64,000 nt of DNA from assembly GCA_029204225.1 (NCBI GenBank), contig CM055113.1, positions 2,254,081 through 2,318,080 on the forward strand. The letters are read 5' to 3'. A program made the position numbers and the translations under genes. Position 1 is the first letter of the stretch, and each line of letters begins with the position of its first letter. Shown piece after piece: positions 23,569 to 36,190 of this stretch. Under the pieces are notes generated by a model that worked only from the letters and a program-made list of their open reading frames with translations, had not been told where the DNA came from and ran no database searches. The DNA comes from Diphasiastrum complanatum (Eukaryota > Streptophyta > Lycopodiopsida > Lycopodiales > Lycopodiaceae).

Positions 23569-26500
23569 TTAGAAGTTCGAGCTTAGAAGTTAAAAGTTAG
23601 GACTTAGGGTTTAGGATTAGTTTTTACTTTGAAGTTTGAAGTTGGTACTGAGTTGATAACTATTAGCTATGCCGAGAAAACGGGATCTTTTATGGGATCA
23701 CGTCACCCTAAATTCATGTTATGGCACTTCAGGCACAAAGAAGTTGACTTGTAAGTATTGCGGGAATACTTATGGACGTGGCCCCGTTCGAATAAGGGCA
23801 CATCTTTTATGTCTTCGAGGATATGAGATCGTTGTTTGCACTCAGGCACCAGAGTTATTGAGGATTGTCGGGATTGGGGACGACTCTCATGCTACTACTT
23901 CAGCCACAAGTGATTCTTGATTGAACTAAAGTTGAAACCTCAAAGTTCAGTCTAGTATGTTATTACTAATTAGTAATTAGTAATTATTAACATTTGTGTG
24001 TTGAAGAGTAATGCCTATTTAACCCCTTTTGGCTAAGCATTAGTTAAGTTGTACATAACTCATGGGGCATGTTTTAATTAAATGCATGACCCCCCCTTTT
24101 GTTAAGTTATGTAAATTAGTGCAAGTGGCCCACTTGGCCAAGTAGCTCACTCCTATGGTTGACACCTAGACTTTCCATGCATGTAAAGGAGGTGCTTGCC
24201 TCACAAGGGATTTGAAGGACCCACGCCCTCCTCTCTCTCTCAAGCAATTCATTTCTTCTTGAGACTTTTGAGTTTGTGAGATGCTCATGCAATTCTCCTT
24301 GTGTGTGATATTTCCATAGCCAAGTTTTCTCAAGCTTTCATAGTTGATCTAGCATCTGAGTTAAGATACTCCATAGCTAGGTCTTGTAATCCTTCATGGT
24401 ATCAGAGCAGGTTGTCTAGCCTGTGAGTCTGAGAGTGAGAGAAACTTCAGTGCTTAGATTCTTGAGAAGATTCTTATCTTCTACAAGCACCTCAATCTTG
24501 AAAGAGGGAGCATTTGATCTACAGGTGTCAGATCAGGTGGAGTCTTGCACTGTTGGTGAGCTATTGGCAAGGGGAGTGGGATGATCCAAAAACTTTCTAA
24601 ATCTGGCAAAGTTTTGGAGAGTTTTTCTGGAGGAGCTTACACAAAAGTAGGGCGCACTTTCTGTAGGGGCTTCTGGTTTCTGTTCCAGTGGAGCCTAGTG
24701 CTTGTGCTAGTGAGGCCACACCAAGTGGCAAAGACAAAAGCAGGAGCTGAAGGGTTGCCTTGAAGTGGCTACATACCCTAGTTTGGGGTTAAACCCTTGT
24801 TGCTGGAAGCTGTTCTTTTCTGATCTCTTTCAAGTTGAGCTTCTGTTTTAAGCACAGATTTTAGCATGGCAAGTCTTGGGGAGAGTTTGTTGGGTGAATC
24901 TAGCAAACTAGATGGCACAAACTACAGAGTGTGGAAGTTCAAGATAGCCAATATCTTGATGGATAAGAATTGTTGGGAGGTCATGACAGGTACAGAACCT
25001 GTACCAACATCTGATCCTGAATTGAAGGACTACATGAACAGGAGACATAAAGCTCATAGGATAATCAATCTTTCTGTCAAGGACAATATTATTCCTCACA
25101 TTTGCAATGCAAGGGATGCAGCTGATGCTTGGACAATTCTGAAGTCTATGTTTGAAACAGTGGATTCAGCCAAGCTGGTGTATTTGCAAAACAGGTTACA
25201 TACTCTCAAGATGGAAGCAGGTGCAACAATTGGTGATCATATTACAAAGGTCAAGGACCTATTGGATCAGCTTGCTTCAGTTGGAGAGAAAGTAAGTGAC
25301 AGGAGTATTGTTCCCATAGTCTTGAACAGCTTGTCATTCAACTATCAAGACTATGTGATGTCCCTTTCTGCTAGGGAGAAACTCCCAACCTTTGGGGAGT
25401 TATGTGGTCTTCTTTTACAGGAGGAGATGAGAAGGAAGAATCTTTCTGAAAGGGAAGATAATCCAGAGCTTGCATTTGCTTCTAAGAAGAAGCAAAACTT
25501 TCAGAAGAAAGGCAAAGGCAAAAAGAAGAACTCAAAGCAAAGCTTGGAGCAGCAGGTGTCCAAGTTACAGGTTGGAGAGGAGTCGAGCACCAATTCCTCA
25601 TCTACACCCAAGAGGAAGGGCAACTGCAACTATTGTGGTAAGTATGGGCATTTTGCTTTTGAATGCAGGAAGAAGCAAAGTGATCAGAAGAAGGGAAAGA
25701 ACCAACAGAGTCACTTTGTTGACAAAGTTGCAGAGGAGGAGCAATCTGGTGTGCTTGAGTTGAGCTATTCACCGCAGCCCTATCATCTCAATCCACATTT
25801 GGTGGATGGTACATTGATTCTGGAGCCTCAAAGCACATGACACCTCATAGAGATTGGTTCAGCACCTATGAGGAGACAGAAGATAGCCAGCATGTTTGCC
25901 TTGGAGATAATTCTACACGTATGGTGAGGGGCAAAGGTACAGTTGCAATACAGCTATCATCAGGTGAGGTGAAGGAAATTAAAAGTGTGTTGCATGTACC
26001 AGGGTTGGCTAAGAACTTGTTATCTGTTGGTGCCATTACCAAACAGAACATGGTGGTAGAGTTTAATAATTCTAAATGTTTGGTAAAAGACAAAGAGAAG
26101 AACTTCAAAGTGGTAGCCAAGGGAATGCAAGAAGGAGGTCTTTACAAGCTTTTCACAACCATTCCTAGCCAAGAGGCCTTGTCTGCAAGAGATACTAATC
26201 GGGACAAGCTTTGGCATGAGAGATATGGTCATTTGAGTTACAAAAGTTTGCAAGTTTTGAACAGGCACAAAATGGTAGTAGATCTTCCTAGCATTAAGTC
26301 TTCTTCAGATACATGTGAGGCTTGTGCATTAGGGAAGCAACAGAGGAAAAAGTTTCCAAAGGAGAAAGCTACCAGGGCCAAGGGCATTCTTGAACTTGTG
26401 CATTCAGATTTATGTGGTCCCATGCAGGTCAAATCAGCAGGGGGGGCATACTATCTCATGACCTTCGTAGATGATTTCTCTCGGAAGGTATGGGTCTATT

Positions 26501-29500
26501 TTCTGAAACTGAAATCTGAAGCGTTCAAATACTTCAAACAGTGGAAAGCTATGGTGGAAAACCACACAGGAAAGAGGTTAAAGACTCTCAGGTCAGATAA
26601 GGGTGGTGAGTATATTTCTGATGAGTTCAAAGATCTTTGCAAAGCATGTGGGATAAAGAGACAGTTTACTGCTCCACATACACCGCAGCAAAACGGCGTG
26701 GCTGAGCGGAAAAACAGGTCTATAGTTGAGTGTGCGAGGAGCATGCTCAAGGCAAAGGGGTTGCCAAATTCCTTTTGGGCAGAAGCGGTAGCAACTGCTG
26801 TTTTTCTATTGAATAGAAGTCCAACCAAAGCAGTTGAAGGAATCACGCCAGAAGAGGCATATAGTGGCAACAAGCCCAAAGTGGGCAGCCTTCGAGTATT
26901 TGGGTGTACAACATATGCACATATACCAAAGGACTTGCGGAAGAAACTTGATGCAAAATCTATAAAGTGTGTCTTTCTTGGGTATAGTGAAGGTGAGAAA
27001 GCTTATGTGCTATATGATCTCGAAAACAGGAGGAAGATCCTAAGTCGAGATGTCATCTTTGATGAAGAGCATGCACCCAAGATACAGGAGCAGGAGAAGG
27101 AAGGAATTACTGAGTTCATACCTTTGATTGATTCCACGGATGAGGATCCTAGTCAAGAGTCCTGTAAGCCTCAAGTGCAGGAGCAACAACAGGAAATCGA
27201 ACCTACTAGTTCGAGACCTCTTTTTGGCCAAGTACCAGAAGCAGAAGTTGGGGACAAACGGAAGACTAAAACAGTACCATGGGATACGTGGTCACCATCC
27301 ACATCACCTACTGCTAGGAAGAAGCTACCTAGGTGGTATTGGGAAACAATCAAAGAAGGTCAAATGATTGAAGAAGGAGAGAGCAGTGAACAGGGTGTCA
27401 GAAGATCTCTTAGGTCTCATGAGAGACAAGAGACTAACTTTGCTCTTATTCGAGATGTCATCTTTGATGAAGAGCATGCACCCAAGATACAGGAGCAGGA
27501 GAAGGAAGGAATTACTGAGTTCATACCTTTGATTGATTCCACGGATGAGGATCCTAGTCAAGAGTCCTGTAAGCCTCAAGTGCAGGAGCAACAACAGGAA
27601 ATCGAACCTACTAGTTCGAGACCTCTTTTTGGCCAAGTACCAGAAGCAGAAGTTGGGGACAAACGGAAGACTAAAACAGTACCATGGGATACGTGGTCAC
27701 CATCCACATCACCTATTGCTAGGAAGAAGCTACCTAGGTGGTATTGGGAAACAATCAAAGAAGGTCAAATGATTGAAGAAGGAGAGAGCAGTGAACAGGG
27801 TGTCAGAAGATCTCTTAGGTCTCATGAGAGACAAGAGACTAACTTTGCTCTTATGTCCACTGATCTGAATGCAGATGAGCCACAATTCTTTCACGAAGCC
27901 GTGAGAGAAAAGGTATGGCAACATGCCATGCAGGAGGAGTACGACTCCATTGTCAAGAATAACACATGGGAGCTCACTACATTGCCAGAAGGGAAGCAAC
28001 CAATAGGTTGCAAGTGGGTCTATAAGACCAAGTTTCATGCCAATGGAACAGTGGACAAGTACAAGGCAAGGTTGGTGGCGAAAGGCTATGCTCAGCAAGA
28101 GGGGCTAGACTATGATGAGACATTCGCACCTGTTGCTAAAATGACATCTATCAGGACCGTTTTGGCTATAGCCTCATATTTTGATTGGGATGTCCATCAA
28201 ATGGATGTCAAGAGTGCCTTTCTTAATGGGCACCTACAGGAGGAGGTTTACATGGAACAACCGCAGGGATTTGAAATAACAGGCAAGGAGAATCTGGTTT
28301 GCAGGCTTAGGAAAGCCTTGTATGGGCTCAAACAGGCACCAAGGGCTTGGTATAGCCGAATTGATGAGTACTTTGCAAGGCAAGGGTTTGAGAAGAGTAA
28401 GTCTGATTGCAATCTTTATGTCTTCAGGGAAGGAGAAGACTTTGTGGTTGTTGTGCTCTATGTGGATGATCTACTCATCACGGGAAGCAATAAGAAGCTT
28501 ATTGCTTGTGTTAAGAAGAATCTTTCTAATGAGTTTGAAATGAAAGATTTGGGTTTGCTACACTATTGCCTAGGAGTTGAAGTTTGGAAAGGAAAGCGTT
28601 GTCTTTTTATCTCACAGGCAAAGTATGCACAGAAATTATTGAAGAAGTTTAACATGCAAGAAAGCAAACCAATCAGCACACCCATGGATGCAAGCAACAA
28701 GCCATCAAAAGATGATGGTCCAGCATTTGCAGATGAGACGCTCTATCGTCAGTTAGTGGGCAGCCTGATTTACCTTACTACCACCAGGCCAAATATTGCT
28801 TATGCGGTTGGAATCGCAAGTCAATACATGTGTAAGCCTACCGAAGCACATTGGAAGGCAGCCAAGCGGATCCTACGATATGTGAGAGGGACAGTGACTT
28901 ATGGGATTGGATACACGGATGACGGGAACCTTCAGCTGGAAGGCTATTTAGATTCTGATTGGGCAGGTGATAGAGACGATCGGAGATCGACGACAGGCTA
29001 TTGCTTCAGCCTAGGTTCAGGGGCTATATCGTGGTGCAGTAAGAAGCAGCCTACTATTGCTCTATCGTCTACCGAAGCTGAGTACAGGGCGACTACGAGG
29101 TCCGCCTGTGAAGCCATTTGGTTACGCCGTCTACTTGAGGACATGCAGATTGCTCAAGTAAGACCTACATTGTTACATTGTGATAACCAAAGCTGCATTC
29201 AGCTTGCAAGGAATCCAGTCTATCATGCACGGACAAAACATATAAAGGTGGACCAGCATTTTATACGAGAGAAAGTGCACAGTGGGGAGATCGAGCTAGT
29301 TTATTGTGACACCAACGACCAGACAGCTGATATTTTTACTAAACCACTTAGTAAAGATAAGTTTGAAAAGTTCAGAACTTTGTTGGGTGTCAGTTTGAAT
29401 AAAATTGCCATTAAGGGGGGGTGTTGAAGAGTAATGCCTATTTTACCCCTTTTGACTAAGCATTAGTTAAGTTGTACATAACTCATGGGGCATGTTTTAA

Positions 29501-32500
29501 TTAAATGCATGACCCCCCCTTTTGTTAAGTTATGTAAATTAGTGCAAGTGGCCCACTTGGCCAAGTAGCTCACTCCTATGGTTGACACCTAGACTTTCCA
29601 TGCATGTAAAGGAGGTGCTTGCCTCACAAGGGATTTGGAGGACCCACGCCCTCCTCTCTCTCTCAAGCAATTCATTTCTTCTTGAGACTTTTGAGTTTGT
29701 GAGATGCTCATGCAATTCTCCTTGTGTGTGATATTTCCATAGCCAAGTTTTCTCAAGCTTTCATAGTTGATCTAGCATCTGAGTTAAGATACTCCATAGC
29801 TGGGTCTTGTAATCCTTCATTGTGACTCTATGACTTGTCTGAGTTTGTCATCGACCATAATCCCTTAAAGTTTAGACAATTGTGCCATACTACATTGTTA
29901 TAGGTGCGACAAAGTGTCGAGATTCCATATCACAGCCGTCAGTTGTAGCTGGCACAAGTTCCACACCCATTTCTTCTTTTGGAGACACTTAGACAGTGTG
30001 GCAGCCTTCTAGTAGTTGAACAGGGATGTAGCTGCTATTGCTGTTAGGAGTTCATGGAAAATGACCTACAACCCATCAGGAAGTCATGGGCGAGGTATAC
30101 CTTAGTTCCTTAAAACCTTTCAACTTTGAACTTTCAAATTTGTAAGTTAAAAGTCTCAACTTCATTCTTGACTATTGAGTCTTGACTCTTTGGTGCTCTA
30201 GCTAGTAGCCTGAGGGCTTCAAGTTACTTGAAAGTTGAAACTTTTGTTGAATGTTATAGGTATAAATGCACCATCCTATGAGATGGTTGGACCAATGTAA
30301 GGAGGCGCCATATTGTGAATATATTGGTGTCTTCTTGCATGGGCACCATGTTTTTGAAGTACATTGATACGTCGGAGGCAAGCTTGGCATTGGATAGCAG
30401 GGGATTGTTCGAGTACATCTCACAGGCCATTGAGGACGTCGGAAAAGAAAATGTTGTCCAGGTATGCCCTTTAGACTATAATGAGCATTCAGCGTTGAAG
30501 TTACATTGAACATTGCAATTTGCATTTGCCATTGACAGTTTGACGTTCGTTGTGACTTGTTTGGACTTTGCAGAATGCTCAATGTGAGTTATGATTCAGC
30601 CTTTGTCGGAATTCCAACGTACAGGTTTTCACGAACAACGCATCCAATTGTGTTGCCATGGGGAAGCTCGTGAATGAGAAGTACCCTTGGATTTTTTGGA
30701 CTCCATGTGCTGCACACACTACCTTGACATCCTGGTTATTGCAAGATTACCCTGGGTCAAGGAGCTTGTAGACATGGCACGATTCTTGGTGAGATTTGTC
30801 ACCAAGAGACAGAGGGTCTTGAGCATGTTTAGGTCCCATTCTAGCTTGGAGCTCTTGAGGCTTGTCCCCACTAGGTAACTACTAACTACCAACAAGTTTC
30901 CAATATTTTGATTTGCAATTTTGTTGAAGCTCCATGTTTGATACAATTAGAATTTTGTTATAGCCTGCTGCCTATGACCAATTACCATTCTTATTTCATT
31001 CCAAGTTTGCCTTTATGTTCCTTGTTTTGGAACGGCTCATAAAAGTGCACGCAAGCCTAAGGCAAATGGTTGCTTCAAACCATTGGGTAGAGTGAGGCCC
31101 ATCACGAGAGGCCAAGTCCGGGAGATTTGAGATGACTGTGCTTTCATTTGCGTTTTGGGATGATGCACGAGCCATTGTCACATCAAATGTAGCCTATCTA
31201 TAGTGTGTTGTGCCTTACAAAGGGTTGCACTTTAGGCCTTGTCTATGAGTTCATGGATAGGCTCGGAGAGCAGCTTCAGAATTGCACCAGCATAGTTGCT
31301 GACAAGTATATTACTACGTTGTGTTGATTCTTCATTTAGTTCATTGTAATTTGTCAATTGATATGAATTATGAGATTAGTTAATAGTAATGAGTATTTGC
31401 AATTTTGATTTTGATAATCAGAAATTGGAATTTGCCAACCTACGACTTTTGAAGATGCTAAGGGAGACCATACAGGTAATATGAATTCTGTATAGTCTAC
31501 CATGATCTGTCTAGAGTCTAAACTAAGAACCTTTAGGCATCAACGTTAAATTTGGTATTTGAAACTCAGTAATAGTAAAAGTCCACTTGCCATAAGATAA
31601 ATCAAAAGATTAAGTAAGATTGTTGAATCTCTAGTGGTCGAATCTTATCCCACACGATGAAACTAGTCTTTGTGTCGAATTCATGTACAAGAATAAAAGT
31701 GGTGGGATAGGGAAACTTGCATTTCTTGATGTTGAATATTAGGCATGGGCACAGATTAGAGTAAATGCATGTTTTCACCATAGAAACACTTCCTTCAATT
31801 AAAAACTTTGATGCCCTTTATAAGGAGATTTACCATAAATAACACAGGCTTTCTTTTTATCATTTAAAAGAGCACTAGGATCTTCCCATTTGTAATATTC
31901 TCTAGGTTTACAACTTGTCAGGTACTGCCAGATACAAGAATGTTGACATGTAAAATATAGTCTATTTTCTGTAGCAAGAACAAAAAGGTTAGAGACTGTG
32001 AACAAGCATTAACTAGAAAATTAAGAGAAAAGCTCGAATTATACTTGATTTGAAAGCATGTGGATAAATATCAAAGGCAATTTTACGAACACTCACCCCA
32101 ATTTTGTTGAATTCTTCTAACAAAGTCAGTAAAAGTGGTGCTGACTCAGCATCTCTTCCATTCTCAAATTCAACCTTAAGTGCAAGTTTCTCTTGAAGCT
32201 CAGACCTTGATAAACCCCTTGTCTGAACAAAATGATGGAGGTTATATCAAGGAAAACCGTTCTATAAATCAGAACTTGACAGCAGCACTTCCAATGGAAT
32301 GCATAAAAGTCAAGTGCCAAAGAATTAAGAAGCATAATACCATGTTACACTCAGGTAGGTATACTTTCATGGTATGCTCCAGCTCACACCACTCCAAGTA
32401 CTCACAGATTAATGATGCCAACATCTTGCCTGCAACAAAAAATAAAGCTTTTGTTACTTGAGGATCATGATGTAAATTCCCTGGACCGCAGAATAGATCG

Positions 32501-35500
32501 CAACCTATGGCTGGAAGTCCAAAAAACATTACCGTGAAGAGGTTCTTCAAACCAAAAACGCCCAATCACTTCTACTAAGGCAGTTTAGAACAAAAACTTC
32601 CACTCAATAGAGCTGTTGATAAGTTTTTTGGAAGTGGACATGTGATTTGAGATATAGATATCATAAAAAAATTGCAATCTGCTGGTGAAAGATCTCTAGG
32701 GATGAATATTTTTCTGCTTGAGACAAGAACATGTTTCAGGACTTCCATGAGGGGGCATGAGTGAAATCGGCTCATGGCATAAAGAAAGATCAGAAAAATT
32801 GATTGAAGAGATGTCTAAGATAATAGGCCACCTGCGGCAGCAAACATAATGCTACTTCAGAAACTGTGTCATATTTTAGGATTCTTTGCATGTTTCTGAA
32901 AGATGTTCATAAGTGGGAAATTTCTCATACTTTTGCATTTTGCTGTAAAGCGTTTACAGGATATTCAAGAAGCCATGCCATTGCACACATCACAATAATC
33001 AGAACGCACAACCTGGCCTCACAAACACTGGCACGGATCAGCAGAGCAAATTTGAATTATGAAGTGCAGAAGGTTGGAGTAGAAGAGTCAGTTGAAAATG
33101 AAACAGTGAAATTTCATAAAATCACTTGCTGTAATTGAGCTGGTTATGCACCAATGAGAAAAATCTCAAGAAAGCATCAATCGTATAAATAAAACAGAAA
33201 GCTTAATAACATGAGATATGACCAAGGTCACCTGTTGGAGTAGCATGTAATTTCTTTGCCTTTTCATTGCATTTACCAATTAGAGCAAAACCACCATCAC
33301 TGCCATCATCATCGCGCTCCTGCTCCTCAATTGCAGCAAATACATTTGCCCGCAGTTCTGCCTGCAGTCTCCTCATACAAAAATGAGCCCAAACACAAGT
33401 TTCCTCAAAATATTTACACATCAAGTTAAACCATAATACCATAACACAGATATGATGCAGTCAACAATTTCCTTTTAGTGCCATCTTCCATGTATAGAAT
33501 TAAAATAAAAATACAAGCAAATGTTGACCAGCATATAAAGTGGATAGCTTTGAGCTTATTTTGAGTGGTTGTGATCTTTCCCAAATACATTAAGATGAAC
33601 AAAATTCCTATATTCGAAAACGATGTCCTTTCATTTTCCTACAATTAGCAAAACCCATTCTTTTGCAGGCAAGGGAACATAGTCCCTAGTGAAATTCAAA
33701 TGATTTGAACTGCTAATTTGAATTGATTCCAAAAAAAAAATTAGAAGTTCAAATCGAGCTCCCGCCAAATGATTTAAAAAAAACCTAAAAATTCTCAAAT
33801 TTTCAAGAAAATGGGGTAAAAGGGGGGAAGTTTCAAAATTTCAAAAAGATTTGAGAAACAAGATACGAATCCTGGACCAATTCTGACCAAATCAAATAGA
33901 TTCAAAAGCCAAAGCATCAAAATTCGTTGTAACTGTGCAAGGGATGAGTCAATCTACAAGCTATATAAGGCAATCAGTGCATAACATCGAACAATAATCA
34001 CACTAGCAGCATAAGGAATAGATAACAGACGCAAAAGACTCTCTCTCCATCAAGATGAAACAAACCTTTCAAGGTAAAAGAAAATAAATCTAACAAGATT
34101 AACTTAAGCTACTTCCTAGTTAAGTTATTTTAGACAATAATCAACTGCAAGTAGGGCACACATGCTTTTAATATAAAACTGATAGATGTAATTGCAACTT
34201 TATTAACTCTGAACAGGAATTTCAGAGACCTGAAGCAGTGCTCTCAAAAAACATAAAACATCTTACATGTGAAATTTTCATTCTGTTGTTAAGAGACTTT
34301 TACACAGTTAGACAAAAATTAATTATGAGCAGCAAGCCCAAGTGATGAATTATTAAAGAAGAGTGCATTCATGATAATAGCGGCTATCCAATAATGTCCA
34401 GCCTGCAGTGATGTTTGCATGCACATTCATAACAAAGATATTACACTTGTGCTCAATTGTCAATGCTAGAGACAGTGTTAACAAATATGGCTGGTTGGAG
34501 TGAGACACGTGACAATTCAAAGGGCGACTAACTCCATAAAAATAATTGTCTCGCAATTTCCCATATTGTCAACCCAAGATTGGCTATGGATATGATTGAT
34601 CACATACATCCAAACTTAAAAAGTTAATAATCAAAGATTGTAACAACAAAGAGGATAATCACATCTACAACATTCAAGATCAAATAGAATCACACAAGGT
34701 TGATACCTATCATAAAATTGTTTCCACTCGGTATCCTCAAAACCAGCTAAAGACGGATAGAAATGAGGTAGAAAGAAGTTTTACTTTAAGAATGAAATGA
34801 ACATATATTTATTATATTTTGAAGCTCGCATTAGATCATCTAGATTCGATGAATGTAGACAACTCTGCGCCATCAGCTTCCTCTGTCAGTGTTAGCCATA
34901 GATCAAAAGCAATAATCTATATATCCTCTAGAAGTGTGAACCAATAAGAGATGACTGACTTATGTGCACTACCAGCATTTGGGTGTTTCTAGAAACCTTG
35001 TCCATATGAGAGGAAGTGCCAAATTTTGGATCAGTTATGAGTATCCATCTAAAATATTGAGAACAATCAGCAATTCACTACGAGGACGTTCCAAGGTATT
35101 CTTAGAGCTCTAGATTAGGGTAGGGTGCCACCTTTAGAGCTCTTCAAGGGAAGGCCCAATAGTCGACTAATGGCATATAAGGAGTGCAAACGTTATTAAT
35201 AAGGCCCAATATAATAAGACAAGACCACAATTGGATGTTCCTTAATCGTCACCATTATGAGAACAAAAATCAACACCCACCAACATGCAAAGACTCCATC
35301 TATTGCTTCATTGATTTCAAGTACCAAGTTGCAAAGTTCTTCTTTCGTATTCACGTTTTCCCTCGATTCAAAACTCAACAATCACTATTCATTGTCTCTT
35401 GCATGAAATAGTTTCTCGTCAGAGTAGGTACTGAAGGCGCAGATCAAAACTCAACAATCAGTATTCATTGTCTCTTGCATGAAATAGTTTCTCGTCAGAG

Positions 35501-36190
35501 TAGGTACTGAAGGCGCAGAATTATAGCCCATAAGCGGGCCAACCCCTATCCATCTGATCTCAAATAGCAAAATCATCTCACTATTGCGTTTAGCAAATAG
35601 ATGTGTTATCTTGGCCTTCCTTTTTGAAGTCATTGATCAGACGACTACTCTATGTCCACCAGCAACAGTTTCCATCTAAATTTGAAATCAAAGAGAAGGC
35701 TACTAGAACTATAGTTTGTAGAATGTAATATCTATTAGGGTTGTGTTCGCCCACACTGAGGGAGTTGGTGATCCGCTTGGACGAGGGCCCTCCCATGCTG
35801 CCATTCGGTGCTCACCTACTGCCGGCCCCCGGCAGCCGAAACAGCAAATGCTAGCTAGTGTTATGCCTAAATAGCCATACCACTAAATTATGCGTTTTGT
35901 CCTCTTCTTTGCACTATGTTCACCACATTTGCAGTGTGAATCTGGATCCTTTTTATTTGCTTTTACAATTCACGCTGAGGATTCAAGAAAAATATGAAAA
36001 TGCGAGCCATTTTAAAACAAATTTAATAAGATATGTGCAAAGGTGAAAGAGGGGAAGTGAAGAAAGAGGAAGGAATAAAATGTACGCGTATACGAGCGAG
36101 GACGCCCCGCTTCTCCAGCGTCTTGGTGACTAGAGTTTTGAGCTCCATCAGCTCACGCCCTGACTCATCCAATGTTGTCGACGACGACAT
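21813..36190 (-). CDS. TON1: TONNEAU1 (TON1)-like gene, five exons located, 3' end not found
   Basis: In known plants, TON1 works with TRM proteins and PP2A to organise cortical microtubules and the preprophase band. It is related to the centrosomal FOP/CEP20 family. Exons (minus) are 36190-36086, 33361-33232, 32429-32341, 32222-32097 and 21940-21813. All borders are GT-AG and phases join cleanly into 192 codons plus two bases. The conserved N-terminus L-M-E-L-K-T-L-V-T-K-T-L-E-K-R-G-V-L (14-31) and A-E-L-R-A-N-V-F-A-A-I-E-E are visible, as are the LisH-like stretch L-A-S-L-I-C-E-Y-L-E-W (82-92) and H-T-M-K-V-Y-L-P-E, and R-A-G-G-S-S in exon 5. Known TON1 proteins have roughly 250-260 residues, so about 60 are missing here. 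Intron 4 (10,156 bp) contains a hAT element with a nested Copia. No stop or frameshift is seen, so the gene may be active. Confidence 0.88.
22300..22700. repeat. Diverged short duplication in intron 4
   Basis: GTTAAAAGATA...CAAAGCTT...AACATGCCA at about 22493 recurs near 22637 (offset about 142 bp), with a weaker third similarity near 22320. No coding. Confidence 0.45.
23392..23998 (+). mobile_element. hAT-superfamily transposon, left part (terminus, GA repeat, BED zinc finger)
   Basis: The left end CAGTGGTGGGCAATG is typical of hAT termini. It is followed by several subterminal TTCGAAA motifs (23429-23480) and a GA microsatellite (23534-23565). An 83-codon frame from ATG 23669 to 23920 has the BED finger: L-L-W-D-H-V, C28-X2-C31 and H45 in R-A-H-L-L-C-L-R-G. 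The element is interrupted at 23998 by a Copia insertion and continues at 29820. No right terminus or 8-bp TSD was found. Confidence 0.8.
23669..23920 (+). pseudogene. hAT transposase N-terminal exon with BED-type zinc finger
   Basis: BED fingers bind the element ends in hAT transposases. The frame M-P-R-K-R-D-L-L-W-D-H-V, then C-K-Y-C-G and the H-L-L block, fits. The frame closes at 23920 without joining the DUF659 part, and the rest of the gene downstream is broken, so I call it a pseudogene. Confidence 0.75.
23999..29819 (+). mobile_element. Young, nearly intact Ty1/Copia element inside the hAT element and TON1-like intron 4
   Basis: It has LTRs at 23999-24396 and 29422-29819, each 398 bp, with four differences by eye. 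The TSD is TTGTG at 23994-23998 and 29820-29824. The PBS is 24397-24408 and the purine tract is AAGGGGGGG at 29413-29421. The gag and pol frames are open, separated by a start-stop overlap. Total length is 5821 bp. It lies antisense to the TON1-like gene, the orientation that disturbs an intron least. About 1 percent LTR divergence implies recent insertion. Confidence 0.95.
32097..32222 (-). CDS. TON1: TON1-like exon 4
   Basis: The acceptor is TTTTGTTCAG and the donor is GTGAGTG. It has 42 codons, phase 0 on both sides, including S-R-S-E-L-Q-E-K and A-P-L-L-L-T-L-L-E-E-F. Confidence 0.9.
32341..32429 (-). CDS. TON1: TON1-like exon 3 (LisH-type segment)
   Basis: The acceptor is TTTTTTGTTGCAG and the donor is GTATTATG. 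The 89 bp complete the split Gly codon and encode the LisH-like C-E-Y-L-E-W and K-V-Y-L-P-E-C-N block. Confidence 0.92.
33232..33361 (-). CDS. TON1: TON1-like exon 2
   Basis: The acceptor is GACTGCAG before GCAGAACTG and the donor is GTGACC after CCAACAG (phase 1). It encodes 43 residues beginning A-E-L-R-A-N-V-F and ending L-H-A-T-P-T. Confidence 0.92.
36086..36190 (-). CDS. TON1: TON1-like exon 1 (start codon)
   Basis: ATG at 36190-36188, 35 codons, donor GTACAT after CGC (phase 0). It encodes the conserved TON1 N-terminal helix region. Confidence 0.9.
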